Origin: Trichoplusia ni
Taxonomy: Eukaryota; Arthropoda; Insecta; Lepidoptera; Noctuidae
DNA: 64,000 nt
Assembly (NCBI RefSeq): GCF_003590095.1
Contig: NC_039490.1
Location: 2,559,834 to 2,623,833, forward strand
Direction: 5' to 3'
The notes beneath the pieces are model-generated. The model was not told where the DNA came from. It did no database searches and saw only the letters and a program-made list of their open reading frames with translations. Both the position numbers and the translations under genes were made by a program. Position 1 is the stretch's first letter, and each line of letters starts with the position of its first letter. This document shows, piece after piece, positions 1 to 9,649 of this stretch.

Positions 1-129
1 TTATTTTCTCCTAAACTTGCCTATTCAGTTACGATTGTAAGGTTATAGTTCTGACCATGACATGTCGAAGGGAAATGTCATTCTTGTAATATTTGACCGA
101 TGCGGCCTATAAAATGTATTTTGTCTTCT

Positions 130-145
130 GGTTCCATTCGAACCT
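130..145. repeat. Target-site duplication, left copy (16 bp)
   Basis: GGTTCCATTCGAACCT occurs here and again, perfectly, at 691-706. The two copies flank a 545-bp GC-rich segment that begins with a T-run right after the left copy. That is the geometry of a retroposed element inserted on the minus strand. The repeat itself can fold (GGTTC/GAACC). Confidence 0.85.
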
Positions 146-498
146 TTTTTTTATGTTTAGGCGTGGAAATCCTCATGGACACCCACTCCCTCGGGGGAGG
201 AAATGGGTAGTGTCAGACTTTTACTGACTAAACCTGAACCGCTGTGCTACGTCATCCGCGTTTTTGTGTCGGTGTATGGCAATGCGTTGCAATCCTTAAT
301 ACACCGACCGCGGGCATCCACCGGCCAGTAATGTGGGCCGGTAGGTCACTTTCTTGTGTTGTGTGGAGGCCGACGTGTAAAGAGCGTCGGCCTCCTCGCC
401 TCATATTGGGACCGCATCCATAGCACCGAATGTGGCCCCCCGCCGTGGGTAATATACTCGGACGACAGACACCCCCGTGCCGTCGCCCAGAACCCTAG

Positions 499-690
499 TT
501 AGGGCGGGAGAGCGCGCTCATGCGCGGCTCTGCGCCGCCCCACTCGACGTCGGCGTATGGCGGGCGCGCTGGGGTCAGTTTCTCGAACGCGCTCCGCCGC
601 CTCCTTCTGTGACATCACTGTTTCACAGAAGGAGGTCAATGCATCCCACGCCGCCCGGCTGCCGATCGCTGTAGCGATGACAGCCGACAG
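499..690 (-). pseudogene. C-terminal fragment of LINE ORF2 (R1-type)
   Basis: Sixty-three codons are open from the truncation point to a TAA at 501-499. The peptide starts LSAVIATAIGSRAAWDAL, continues through TSFCETVMSQKEAAERVRE, and ends in an arginine-rich stretch (RRRRVGRRRAAHERALPP). A short helix with the FCE..M..KEAAERVR pattern followed by an Arg-rich tail is typical, as I recall, of the ORF2 end in R1-clade LINEs. Reverse transcriptase and endonuclease domains are absent, so the copy is dead. GC is far above the surroundings. The perfect hairpin at 601-634 lies within this coding tail. Confidence 0.7.
601..634. repeat. Perfect 12-bp hairpin inside LINE ORF2 tail
   Basis: Arms CTCCTTCTGTGA (601-612) and TCACAGAAGGAG (623-634) are exact complements around a 10-nt loop. 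The hairpin lies within the open LINE frame, so both arms are also codons. Confidence 0.85.
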
Positions 691-706
691 GGTTCCATTC
701 GAACCT
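691..706. repeat. Target-site duplication, right copy (16 bp)
   Basis: Exact second copy of the 16-mer at 130-145. It marks the 5' truncation point of the minus-strand LINE insertion. Confidence 0.85.
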
Positions 707-904
707 GGTCAAGATTCGCTTCCTACCAACCTGAGTCCAGACTAGTCCAGAGTCCATTGACAGGCTTGTGATAGGTGTGAGTTGCTTGAAGTTAGGTTGA
801 AATTTGGACTTTCGGTATCATGGTGAATAGTGTAACCATATTATCTGCTTTTTCTTCGACAGGCGAATATTTTAAATGTCATGTAATAAAAGATGAAGTT
901 GTCT

Positions 905-1045
905 TTTACTGGAAATATGGAGGTTTCCGAGTGGGAAATCGTTCCATGATTCCTACTGCTTTGGGTCAAGGGGAAGGGAGTGTCAGACTTTATTACTGAC
1001 TAAACCCACTCATGTTCCTTCTTTTGCCCTTTATGTACTAATGAC
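905..1045 (-). repeat. Fragment of LINE-like 3' UTR repeat
   Basis: GGGAGTGTCAGACTTTATTA (+ 977-996) followed by CTGACTAAACCC is a near copy of the motif in the R1-type element at 209-233. No duplication, tail or coding part is visible. This is probably an older remnant of the same or a related retroelement on the minus strand. Confidence 0.45.
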
Positions 1046-1618
1046 GGACCATGACGCTAGCTTTGCAGATATGAAGGTAACATTTTACTCCTAAAATTAT
1101 ACTTTTTGTTCACATTTCAATCCTACGCGTATCTGCAACTGTACTCGTAGGCGGACAACAAGACCATAAAGCAAATGTTATTTTTCTTGCAACCTTGTTA
1201 TTATGTAAGCCTACATAAGCTCTAAATGTCAGTTTAGACGTAGTAATCTAAGATAGAAAGCACAATATCCTCCTACGGCACGTAGGCAGAGTATTTAGAC
1301 ACAAAACCAAGATAATTAAAAAAATAAACCTTTTAATTTATGTTTTCAAAGGCCTTTTATAATTAAGATGTTACATGATTCATTAAGATCAATCAGGATA
1401 ATCTTTGTTCGGCTATTTTTTATTCATAATTTCCGAATTATGATGTATTTTGATGTATTTAACGTTGGAATTCTTAAACTGCTGCGAGTAATGAATGAAC
1501 GAGTAAGGAATCTTGAATGATAAACCAGCTGAGAGCAAGCGCGGAGGGTAATCATACTTGAGATTAGTACTCAGAGTCAGAAGTACAAAACTTGTACCAT
1601 CAGGCTAGTCTCTTCCCG

Positions 1619-1692
1619 GCTAAGTATGTACCAATGTTTTACAAGGAGGACTGACATCCCCAATTCACCTTAGTAAGACTGGTGCTCAGACA
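1619..1692 (-). mobile_element. Fragment of 5S rRNA-derived SINE (3' half)
   Basis: The + sequence TACCAATGTTTTACAAGGAG followed by CCTTAGTAAGACTGGTGCTC matches, with decay, the body of the longer element at 19506-19850 (TACCAGTGTTTTACAAGGAG, then CTTGGTTAGACTGG). The 5S-like head is missing. Confidence 0.5.
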
Positions 1693-1723
1693 TTCTATCA
1701 AGAAAAATATAGTAGACTTATAT

Positions 1724-1767
1724 ATAATAGACTTAAAGTTATTGTACAATAACTTTAAGTCTATTAT
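1724..1767. repeat. 44-bp perfect palindrome
   Basis: The sequence is its own reverse complement from 1724 to 1767 (22-bp arms, no loop, centre GT|AC at 1745/1746). The arms read ATAATAGACTTAAAGTTATT followed by GT. No target duplication or transposon ends are evident. Confidence 0.9.
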
Positions 1768-2154
1768 TTTTATTTGATTTTATTTAGTTTTTTCTCAAGT
1801 TATGTGACCCCCGTGCTACCTATTCGCTGGTATAATAGCTTCAGTTTTATCATAATATATTTTTTGAAATCGTCGGATGCCGCTGGTAAAACCTTGTAGT
1901 TGATATATTAATGCAGGTTGATTTGAATACAAAAACAGTGTGGGTGGAAAATAAGCTCATTAAATACTGAGAACCTAACCGATGCGTTGGAATACCGTTT
2001 ACATTTAAAATAGATCGCCTTCTGACATTACAATGTCAGTTTGGTGGGCGTTTAGGAGAAACCACACCTACGGATTCACAGAATGGAAAATCGGAAAATA
2101 ATTAGCACCAGTGTAATTATGATTTTTAGCATTACATTTTTAATATTATTCCAC

Positions 2155-2250
2155 TTGGCTCATGACAGAGACAAGTGGAAGAAGAGTGGGGAGGCCTTTG
2201 CCCAGCAGTGGGACATTCCAGGCTAGTAATAATAATAATAATAAAAAAAA
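2155..2250 (+). mobile_element. 3' tail of an RTE-type LINE with (AAT)n
   Basis: A short open frame (2155-2226) reads LAHDRDKWKKSGEAFAQQWD and then IPG-stop. The A.DR..W......A..QQW pattern is the C-terminus of a widespread insect LINE frame (recalled as RTE-type). It is followed at once by (TAA/AAT)n and A-runs to about 2250. Nothing of the reverse transcriptase remains upstream, so this is a heavily 5'-truncated, inactive copy. Confidence 0.65.
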
Positions 2251-2274
2251 AAATTAAAAAGTATGCTTTTTCAA

Positions 2275-2720
2275 ACCTTGAGATATAAATAAAAAATGTA
2301 TCCGAAGGTCTATGTAGGAGCATACATCCGCAGGGCAGCTTGTGGCGAGCTGTTTGTGAGTAGCGACACAACGGAACCTGAATGCCCCAGGGGGTCACTC
2401 TTTATGGGGACTCCCAGCTCTTTCTTGCCTTAACTGGCTGGCTAGAGAGGGGTCGCTAGAGCTATATGCTCGGGGGTGGAAGTGTCTAATGGCGTAATAA
2501 CGAGGAAACCCGCTCCGGGTCTGTAGCCCGCGATGGTGAAATCGGTGTCGCACCTCTCTACACCCCTAGCCGCTCGCACTGGTGTTGCCCACCTGCTGTC
2601 AATCGTGACGGTATCATAGGGGGCCCATCTAGTGAGCGGCGAGTCACCGCCTGCCAATTTATTTACATTACCATGTGTAGAGAGGCAGGTGTCATAGTTT
2701 TCTGGAAAATCCAACTAACT
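2275..2720 (-). other. GC-rich, partly open segment, probably transposon-derived
   Basis: This block is clearly richer in GC than its flanks and sits directly after the LINE tail. On the minus strand 2714-2442 is open for 90 codons (peptide includes GDSPLTRWAPYDTVTIDSRW). I know of no cellular domain with this sequence. Composition and position suggest part of a repeat, perhaps a LINE 5' region. The stretch to about 2990 has no further recognisable feature. Confidence 0.35.
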
Positions 2721-3427
2721 GGTCCACATAACTTATCATAATATAATAGCCTAATTGTTCATACACACATTCTTGCAATAGTTTTGTATCTACTTTGGAT
2801 TCTTCATGTCCGTTCTCCCATAGAGCGGAGATGAATGATCCCTAGTAGATACCCCATCACATATTAGATTAAAATTCTCAACAAGGCCTCTACATGTTGG
2901 ACCTGTGTCCCCGTGCAAGCCTTTAAAAAGGACCGGGTCTCTTCACATGAAGTGATCCCGTGACTATAAAGAGATACAAATAATAATAATTTTTAATATT
3001 CCCCTATAGCACTTTTACATCTTCCGCAAAATTCATTTGTTTTGTACTTTCTTCTTTAAGTAGTGTTCATTCATTGTCTTTTCCAAATTTCAGCTTTCTA
3101 AACATCCTGTCGCTTCTATTAACCGACATTAATATAGTTTTGGTCAATTTGCTACCAGACAAACGGTCCTTCTCAAAACGGATAGGTTAAATGTTTGTGA
3201 AACATAATAGTACTTTGTATTGTCCAGACCCACTGGTGCCGCAAGACACATTTTTTTCTCGTTCCTCTTACTCTGTTGGTCCAATAGGATGGCAACGCGC
3301 CGAGAGCCATGAGGCGCAGAACCCTCACTTTTACGTGGCTTCCGTAATACAGTAGCTGTGTGATCTATGTACATGCATTGGAAGCTAAGTTGAGCCCTAT
3401 CATGTGGGTGTAAGGTTGAAAACTGAC

Positions 3428-3632
3428 CGACATCACAGACGAGACTGCCGGGCTCTAGTTCTGAGAGGAATGCCTGTACGCCAGGCGCGGGCGCTCGGGA
3501 GTTGTCGTCGCCGTCGTCGCCGGCCTGCTCGTACACGTCGTGGACGTAGGCGCGCTCGAGCGCTGCGCCCCGCGCCGCGGACTCGCCCGCCCCCTCCGCG
3601 TCCGCAGCCGCGCATGCGCCCCCATCCGCCAT
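3428..3632 (-). CDS. TRM9/ALKBH8-type tRNA methyltransferase, first coding (or internal) exon
   Basis: The exon starts at ATG 3632-3630 (G at -3 and G at +4) and ends at 3428 in phase 1, just before GTCAGT (intron from 3427). An Ala/Gly-rich leader of about 24 residues precedes ALERAYVHDVYEQ and, after an acidic stretch, VQAFLSELEPGSLVCDVG. The last glycine is completed by the next exon. This matches, without gaps, the start of the SAM-dependent methyltransferase domain of yeast Trm9, human ALKBH8 and TRMT9B ('YVH.VYE' then 'GS...D.GCGNGKYL'). That family completes wobble-uridine carboxymethyl modification of tRNA. The usual APHFS..RYKPWP segment is replaced by GDDGDDNSRAPAP, an unusual divergence. 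The frame stays open upstream to a possible acceptor (TTATTATTCCAG at 3667-3656), so an internal exon cannot be excluded. A 4-codon upstream ORF (3646-3632) overlaps the start as TGATG. The remaining exons should lie left of the window. I cannot choose between ALKBH8 and TRMT9B. Confidence 0.75.
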
Positions 3633-3659
3633 CACCGCACCGCCATTGCACCGCGCTGG

Positions 3660-4523
3660 AATAATAACAATTGGAAATTGTAAACAGATGTCAAAATATA
3701 ATTATTGCTTATTTAATCCGGGTACTACACAGGGTCTCTTCAATGTTACATCGCATTAGAATAGTATCAAATGTATTGGAATTATGTCTTTTTCCACAAG
3801 TGACGTGATTTTGACTTTCCAGTACAAGACATTGGATCAATCCAAGATTCGGAGAAATGCTAACAGACTCAGTTGGAAAAGCGTTGTGTAAAAGTTTTAA
3901 AAATTGATTAGACAATTAAATTTGGATTTCATGAGAAATGGACAGACGGGGCTGAGAGAAGATTACACTATTTGTGTACTAAAATATCTATAAACAGCAT
4001 CATGGCTACCGAATGGGTGAAATTAATTTAAGTGTAGGGTATTAACGAAATAATTTTCCTCAATAATAACACAATTATCCAAAAAAAAGAAATACCTTAA
4101 TACTACAAAATAAACAATAGAATCACAAGTACCAGTTACCATCGCAATAAGACATAGTTTACCTATACCAGATTTTTTATAGAATCAATATTTGTGTTGC
4201 ATTGGCCTTTGCATACAGCCATGAGGTTTCTACGAATGCATACTTTATTAGAAGTAATTAAATGACATAATTGGCCTATAGACCAGACGTCACAACTGAC
4301 GTAGTTTGCCGTCAAAGAGGTTATAATCTTATGCCGTTACGTATTTCGCAGTAGTTTATTTCTAGATATAATCGGTGCTATTATCAAGGTTTGTGTTTAT
4401 ACCGACATATTTGATAAGGTATAAGTTTGTATGATTTTTTTTAAACAAAATAAACCAAAGAATGTAAGGTAATCTTAAATGTTGAATGAGGTATGAGATC
4501 TGTGAAACGAAAAATGAATAAAT
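3660..4523. other. Plain AT-rich sequence upstream of the methyltransferase exon
   Basis: No repeat family, RNA gene or coding-like frame is visible here. The GC content falls abruptly at 3656, which also fits an intron boundary at that point. Confidence 0.5.
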
Positions 4524-4636
4524 GATCCCGCCGGGATGACTCCACCGCGTCAGCTCAAGGTTAAGGGCTCCGGTTCGGTCCGAAACTAGTCGGACAATCC
4601 CAATAAATTCGCGTGAGTAAACCGTTGCATCATGAA
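4524..4636 (+). repeat. Half copy of the large inverted-repeat element
   Basis: GATCCCGCCGGGATG... through CTCCGGTTCGGTCCGAAACT and GCGTGAGTAAACCGTTGCATC follows the right half of the element at 47132-47336 with moderate decay. The left arm is absent. The flank from 4637 to 5530 holds nothing I recognise. Confidence 0.65.
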
Positions 4637-5530
4637 TTCATGACATAATGAATGATTCTAACCATAGTTATTCAATTCAATGGACTTAAAGTTATAGAAG
4701 ATACAAATCAATCAAAGATTTTGAAAGTCTTGGAAACCAATTTATTCAGAGAACTCCAAGAAATCGCGGAAAGACAGAAATTTTAAATATGGGAATCGTA
4801 AATAGTAAGGATTTCATATCTAGGAGAAAAGTGGATGAAGCAACAAGCAATTCCAGGAGGAGCAATGATGGGCATTTGTATCAGGCTAACTTATTGCCTA
4901 TGCATATCAGAATTATCAGAAAATTACATATTAAAACAGTTGCTGGAATTTAGACCTGCAACTATGTGCATAATAATTCAATCTTTGAAACCCTAGTTCA
5001 CATAAATACTTAGACAATTGTTTAGTCCTATCTACCGCATTAGGTTAAGTAACCTGTAATGGTAGATTAGTGTTATAATTAAATAAATAAATAAGTTACA
5101 ATCAAAATAAATTATTTACTACATGATTGGACGCTATTATTTGTGTTAACATATAGCATTAGCATGTAACACTACAATTATCTTGGCTTTCCATTTGTAT
5201 AAGAATTCCCAAAATCGCTTATGTAAATCCTGAGATTATCCCCTCTAAAGATACAAACTACCTCTTTAGAGTATAAAGCATAGATTAGATTGAATCAATT
5301 CCGAATGAATTTCCCGGAATCGATTCTATGCACAAAGTAAAGGGCTCGGCTACAGCGCCAATATTTAACAAGATAAGCGTAAGTCGTTTATAATAATTAT
5401 GTCAGAGGTCGATCCGTTAATCCAAACTTATATTACGAATGCCGTACACTTCTATAGAAGTTAAACGTTTTGTTGTTAGGTGATAGTAATATGCTGTGGA
5501 TAACGGTGTGAGTTCCACATTTATATAATA

Positions 5531-5760
5531 CTAGTTGTTGCCCGCGACTTCGTCTGCGTAGAATTTCAGTTTACAGCGTTTGGTGGTCCCTATTTCCAAG
5601 GAAATACATCCCCTTAGTGATCTTATAGCTTTTACACATGTTTGTAATTTTCCCTCGGGAAATATTTCAAAAATCGGGATAAAAGGCCAAGCTTGGCCAA
5701 TTTTAATAATAATTAAATAAATATTTAGGTAGTCTGACAATCGACTACATACTATCTATT
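5531..5760 (-). mobile_element. Non-autonomous Helitron fragment (divergent family)
   Basis: The + strand starts A|CTAGTTGTTGCCCGCGACTT, the reverse complement of a Helitron 3' end (CAACTAG|T). The interior differs from the other Helitrons here, so this is another subfamily. The far (5') boundary near 5760 is approximate. Confidence 0.55.
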
Positions 5761-5929
5761 TCAATATCAACCATTCTAGCTGACAAGTCTTCCACTAGTT
5801 CAACTTAGAAAATCGTCAGCTTCCACCAAGTCAATTCTCGTTTTACCTACATTTCCTAAATACAACTGGAAATATGTGCATACTCCAAGTATTCATGTAG
5901 TCATATTTCCAGTATTTCCTGTCCTACTG

Positions 5930-6031
5930 CATGTTTCACAAATCTCAGGGATTACTTCTCTCTGATGCATAGCGGAAACATCCATCTTAGCGTCGTGTTT
6001 CTTGGACTCCAAAGCGCAGTTCCTACATATT
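5930..6031 (-). CDS. Candidate coding exon, unidentified
   Basis: On the minus strand, after an acceptor-like TTTATTGACAG (6042-6032), the frame reads ICRNCALESKKHDAKMDV and then SAMHQREVIPEICETCSR. The codons are mixed in a gene-like way and unlike the AT-rich flanks. Two CxxC pairs about 30 residues apart hint at a zinc-binding module, and the IPEICETC part recalls the second half of insect ZAD domains, but the spacing is short. No convincing donor is seen: TGC A|GTAGGA near 5929 is weak, and the frame otherwise stops at a TGA near 5893. It could be a decayed exon or chance. Confidence 0.22.
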
Positions 6032-6479
6032 CTGTCAATAAATGTAGAAACCTCAATTTTCACAATCGTGTAATGGTAAAGTTGTATCTTGTAAGTATCG
6101 TACTCTTGTACGATTATTAACTGCAATGGATGAACTTAAAACTCTTGTTAGTCAATAACCTCTACACAATAATTATTGTTTGAATGTTTATAGGTCTACC
6201 ATCTATTTTCATACCCCTAAGTGATACATTTTTTTAGCCTGTGTAATATTTTCAAAAGCAGAAATTCTTTTAAATAATTGTATATCGCAAAAAAGTTAAT
6301 TTCAGTCTTTAGAATTTATTTCCAGTATAAGGACATCCATTACCAAAAAATCTCCCAAGCGAAAGTGTATATTTAAAGTGCGGAAGCATAATTCTATCTT
6401 TTTATCTTCCAGCACATTGGTAGTATTCACAGTACAGTATCAGTGCATTCAGGCAACCACCCCTGGGAAGGGGTGAAGG

Positions 6480-6560
6480 TTTCAATGCGACCTGGTTTAT
6501 GTCCCAGATACGTTGCTAGGCAACGGGCACGCGCCGCCCGCCCGTTCGATTACTTTATAA
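6480..6560. promoter_or_regulatory. RFX-type X-box beside a CpG-rich patch
   Basis: GTTGCTAGGCAAC (6512-6524) is an X-box with two good RGYAAC half-sites around a 1-nt spacer. It is followed by a CpG-rich run (GCACGCGCCGCCCGCCCG) in otherwise AT-rich DNA. Such boxes sit in promoters of ciliary genes in animals. No adjacent coding exon can be named on either strand. From 6560 to 8500 I see nothing else. Confidence 0.45.
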
Positions 6561-8533
6561 ACGTATTATGATAGAAAACTACGTCAAATTAGTCCTGTGA
6601 GACTTGCATTTGTTTTAAATTGGATTAGTGGAGATTGGTTTTGTTAGGTTAAGTCGATTCAGCTTTTTAAATAGGTTAAAGTAAAAATTACTTAGTTAAA
6701 GAACCTATGTAACTAGAGATGAGTAGGTCACAGTAAGAAAAGGCCAGAATTCAATTCAAAGGAATCGTACGTTGTGCTAATTTTGACCAATTTTGATTGA
6801 CCTGAGTCAGTCTTGAGAGCTTGATAATAAACCATTTTGTTAATTTATTATTGATTTATAACTTTATTAAAAAAAACAAATGCAATTCGGTTTGTTTGTT
6901 TTTTCTTTGTAATTTAAATTCAAAACAATCCTAAGTAAATAGGCATATATAAAAACAAACTTTATTTTCTTGATAACTTACAGCACAATTTCCATTGCAG
7001 GTTCTAAATTACAGGAGCAGTAAGGAGGGCAAGCGTGGTCCGTTTGACCCAATTTAAACTAAATATACGCTTAATACTGCATAGCACTGTTTCCCGGGCA
7101 AGTTTAAGAATCTCAACTGTATGCCTACATTTAGAATTTATTCTGTGAAGTTATTTAGGTACTTACTTATATAATACTTGTGAGATGTACTCGTATGTAT
7201 TTTGTGTCACAATTGCAGTATTTATTTAATGGTTCATAAATGAATAAAAAACAAATGCATAAATGTTTTAAGTATATATTAAAATCTACTTTTTATAAAT
7301 AATGCAAGGAAAAGGCAGGGTATTTTAAGGGCACCATACCACAAGAAGGATACGCAGGGTACATTTAGCTGAATCCAAACTTTGTTAATAAAATGTTTGG
7401 GCAAGCAACCGCTGAGCCACATGCGCCATACATTTTATTCGATTCTTTGTTTACTAACGACCTCGACCGATGTTACAAACAATAAAATACGTATCATATT
7501 ATGTTTTGGACAGTTTGCGTTTTCATATGACTCTTGAGGACAGTTTGGTAGCAAAGGAAACAACCTAAGGAAAAGCTTAGAATATGGTACCACAATGACC
7601 GTAAGTTGCACAACAACAACAAAAAGAAAAGTGCGTTAAACCGTCACACATCAAAATTTTTTAATGAATTGTTTTAAAGTATCTATTGACAAAATTAAAA
7701 ATATTTACAACCGGATGGTACAGAAACGTGATGCTATATTGCTGTAAAAGATTCCTTCCATTGAATTGTAATGCAGTTACCTCCGATTCGCGCCTAAATA
7801 AGTTTTACTGCAAAAAGTGCAATCTACATAAACGAATAACATTAAAATACCAAGAAAAAGTACGCCGATAATAAATAACTATAAAAAAATCGAACATTAA
7901 AGTCTGCATCGGGTAATATAAATAGCCTACAATAGCAAAAGAAAAAGCTATTGGAAGAATTCTGGAAAATTCTCGGGGAATTTGGTGCAAATCTTTGTTT
8001 CAAGTAAAAAGTGGCGAAGTTCAATTTAGGGGAACGCGGAAGTAGCGGAGTCACGTCCGCGAGCTGTTGGATTTATAGCTTTAGAAGCTGATGGGTGTTC
8101 AGGAGTTCGAACGAGGGTTGCCAGGTCAGGCTGCCTCCTTATTACTCAGTAAAGCGTTGAAATTGACGTATTGTAGTTAAAAAGATTTGAAATCACTAGT
8201 TACTGATAAGGTTGAAATGGTTGAAATCGTGTTTTCAAGTTAAAGATTGACATTTGTTGTATTTCGATTTTGACATAGATATTTATTTGCTATGCTATAT
8301 ATACCTATAAAGTAAAGTAAATATGTAAAGTATGCTGAATTTGATCTAAGATACATATAAGGTTTAAAGGAGAAAACCAAACTCCATAGAAACTTGGGCC
8401 TGGCGTTACAGAGCTGGAATTTTGCCATAAATTAGAGAACTTAGAAAGATTTCACGAGTCCAATTTTCACGTCACTCAACAATGGCCAAATTGGTAAAAT
8501 CAGGCAATGTTTACACTGATTGTTAGTCTTAGC

Positions 8534-8680
8534 GAAACCTCCTTTTTAAAGTGAAACCTCCTTCTCAAGATCCTTAGTGAAACCTCCTTCAAAACCTGGG
8601 ACCTGACAAGCGGTGCGCTATAAAGGACGGAGCGCGCTTAGCAACGCTCTCTCTCATGTCTCTCTCTCACACTCTCTGCT
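8534..8680 (+). promoter_or_regulatory. Possible promoter: direct repeats, TATA box, GAGA run
   Basis: GAAACCTCCTT occurs three times (8534-8544, 8553-8563, 8579-8589). It is followed by GCTATAAAGG (8617-8626), a CpG-containing segment and a CT-rich run (8646-8678) with several GAGAG/CTCTC sites of the GAGA-factor type. The order of upstream repeats, TATA and a start region about 30 nt later fits a core promoter. No open frame follows, so the product, if any, is unknown. Confidence 0.35.
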
Positions 8681-9152
8681 GTCAGGTGGCATCGCTGGAA
8701 CATATGGCCGTCTCCTGCGTTGTATTTATTCAACTGTAGCGCTTGCAATCTACCATGATGAGGTTTAGGTACCTACCTACTTACTTAAAAAGTGATTAAT
8801 TCAGATTAATATTCGTGAAAACTTCAGCAGAAAACTATGTTTACTAGATAAGGCCTACTTACATCAATAATGACATATTTAAACATTGTATTTACTATCA
8901 GGGGATTTTTTGATGCTATCTGAAATTACAGTAAACTGAGATTGCAACAATAGGTTTATTAAAATAAAAACTGTATTATTAAGATCGTTCTTTATTAACC
9001 ACCTTCGTTAGGATTATCGTAATATAATAATACAGGAATTGTGCAGGAGTAAAATTGGTCCATGGTGTGGGCACAGCACCCAACCAATCTTCGCCTTTCT
9101 ATTGTGTTGCAGCGGTCTGTTGCTATTCCACCATTAATAGTATCCACCAATC

Positions 9153-9274
9153 GTCAGAAGAGCAATATCCAGATCCGGTTTTCCAGCAAAGGTCAGCAGG
9201 AATGCAGGCATCCAATATGCAAGCAAGGGTCAGTCAGAAGGCAATCAGTTTCGGAGTCCAGTATTCGAGCAGAG
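9153..9274 (+). repeat. Degenerate minisatellite, about three units of ~40 bp
   Basis: Units beginning GTCAGAAG.., GTCAGCAG.. and GTCAGTCAG.. start at 9153, 9192 and 9229. Each runs through a 'CCA..AT/TT..AGCA(A/G)(A/G)G' end. The segment is more GC-rich than its surroundings and open in two + frames (Gln/Ser-rich), but I recognise no protein. Confidence 0.45.
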
Positions 9275-9599
9275 GTTTAATATTGTAATAAATCTCGAGA
9301 ATTTGAAAAACACATTCACGCGCTCGAAGATACGAAAAGCGAATGTCACTTATGAAAGCACGATGACAATTATCAGACGTTGACATTGGCATTTGACATT
9401 TGCTAGTGTAATCCATGTGAAATAAATGAATCGATGCGTTAAAATCGATTTTTTCAATTATTTATTTCCTTTAATGATTTTTTAATCGTGCTTACATAAA
9501 CAAGTTATTAGACACCAGATTTTTTATTTTACAATTATTTGAATATAAAAAAAGGAATTACACTAAAATAAAGGCTAAGGCTGATCTATATTTTGCCCA

Positions 9600-9641
9600 A
9601 AGAATTAGTATTGCCATACAACACTGGCAATACTAATTCTT
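9600..9641. repeat. Perfect 17-bp inverted repeat with 8-nt loop
   Basis: Arms AAGAATTAGTATTGCCA (9600-9616) and TGGCAATACTAATTCTT (9625-9641) are exact complements. No transposon ends or duplication are seen around it. Confidence 0.85.
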
Positions 9642-9649
9642 ATTCTTCT

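Larger units (their letters stand above)
146..690 (-). mobile_element. 5'-truncated R1-type non-LTR retrotransposon
   Basis: Read on the minus strand, this is the end of a LINE reading frame (690-499), a GC-rich 3' UTR, and a short poly(A), seen on + as the T-run just after 145. It is bounded by the 16-bp duplication at 130-145 and 691-706, as expected for target-primed reverse transcription with 5' truncation. The 3' UTR carries three perfect stems: 268-277/299-308, 320-326/336-342 and 365-375/385-395. The motif TGTCAGACTTTTACTGACTA (+ 211-230) is common in moth repeats and recurs near 981. Assignment to the R1 group rests on the C-terminal peptide composition and general recall, not on a search. 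Confidence 0.75.

Noticed and set aside
2132..2398. 88-codon minus frame
   Set aside because: It runs antisense through the LINE tail and its (AAT)n repeat.
3404..3664. Arg/Pro-rich + and Gly/Arg-rich - frames over the methyltransferase exon
   Set aside because: They are other-frame shadows of the GC-rich exon; only the minus frame with the TRM9 signature makes sense.
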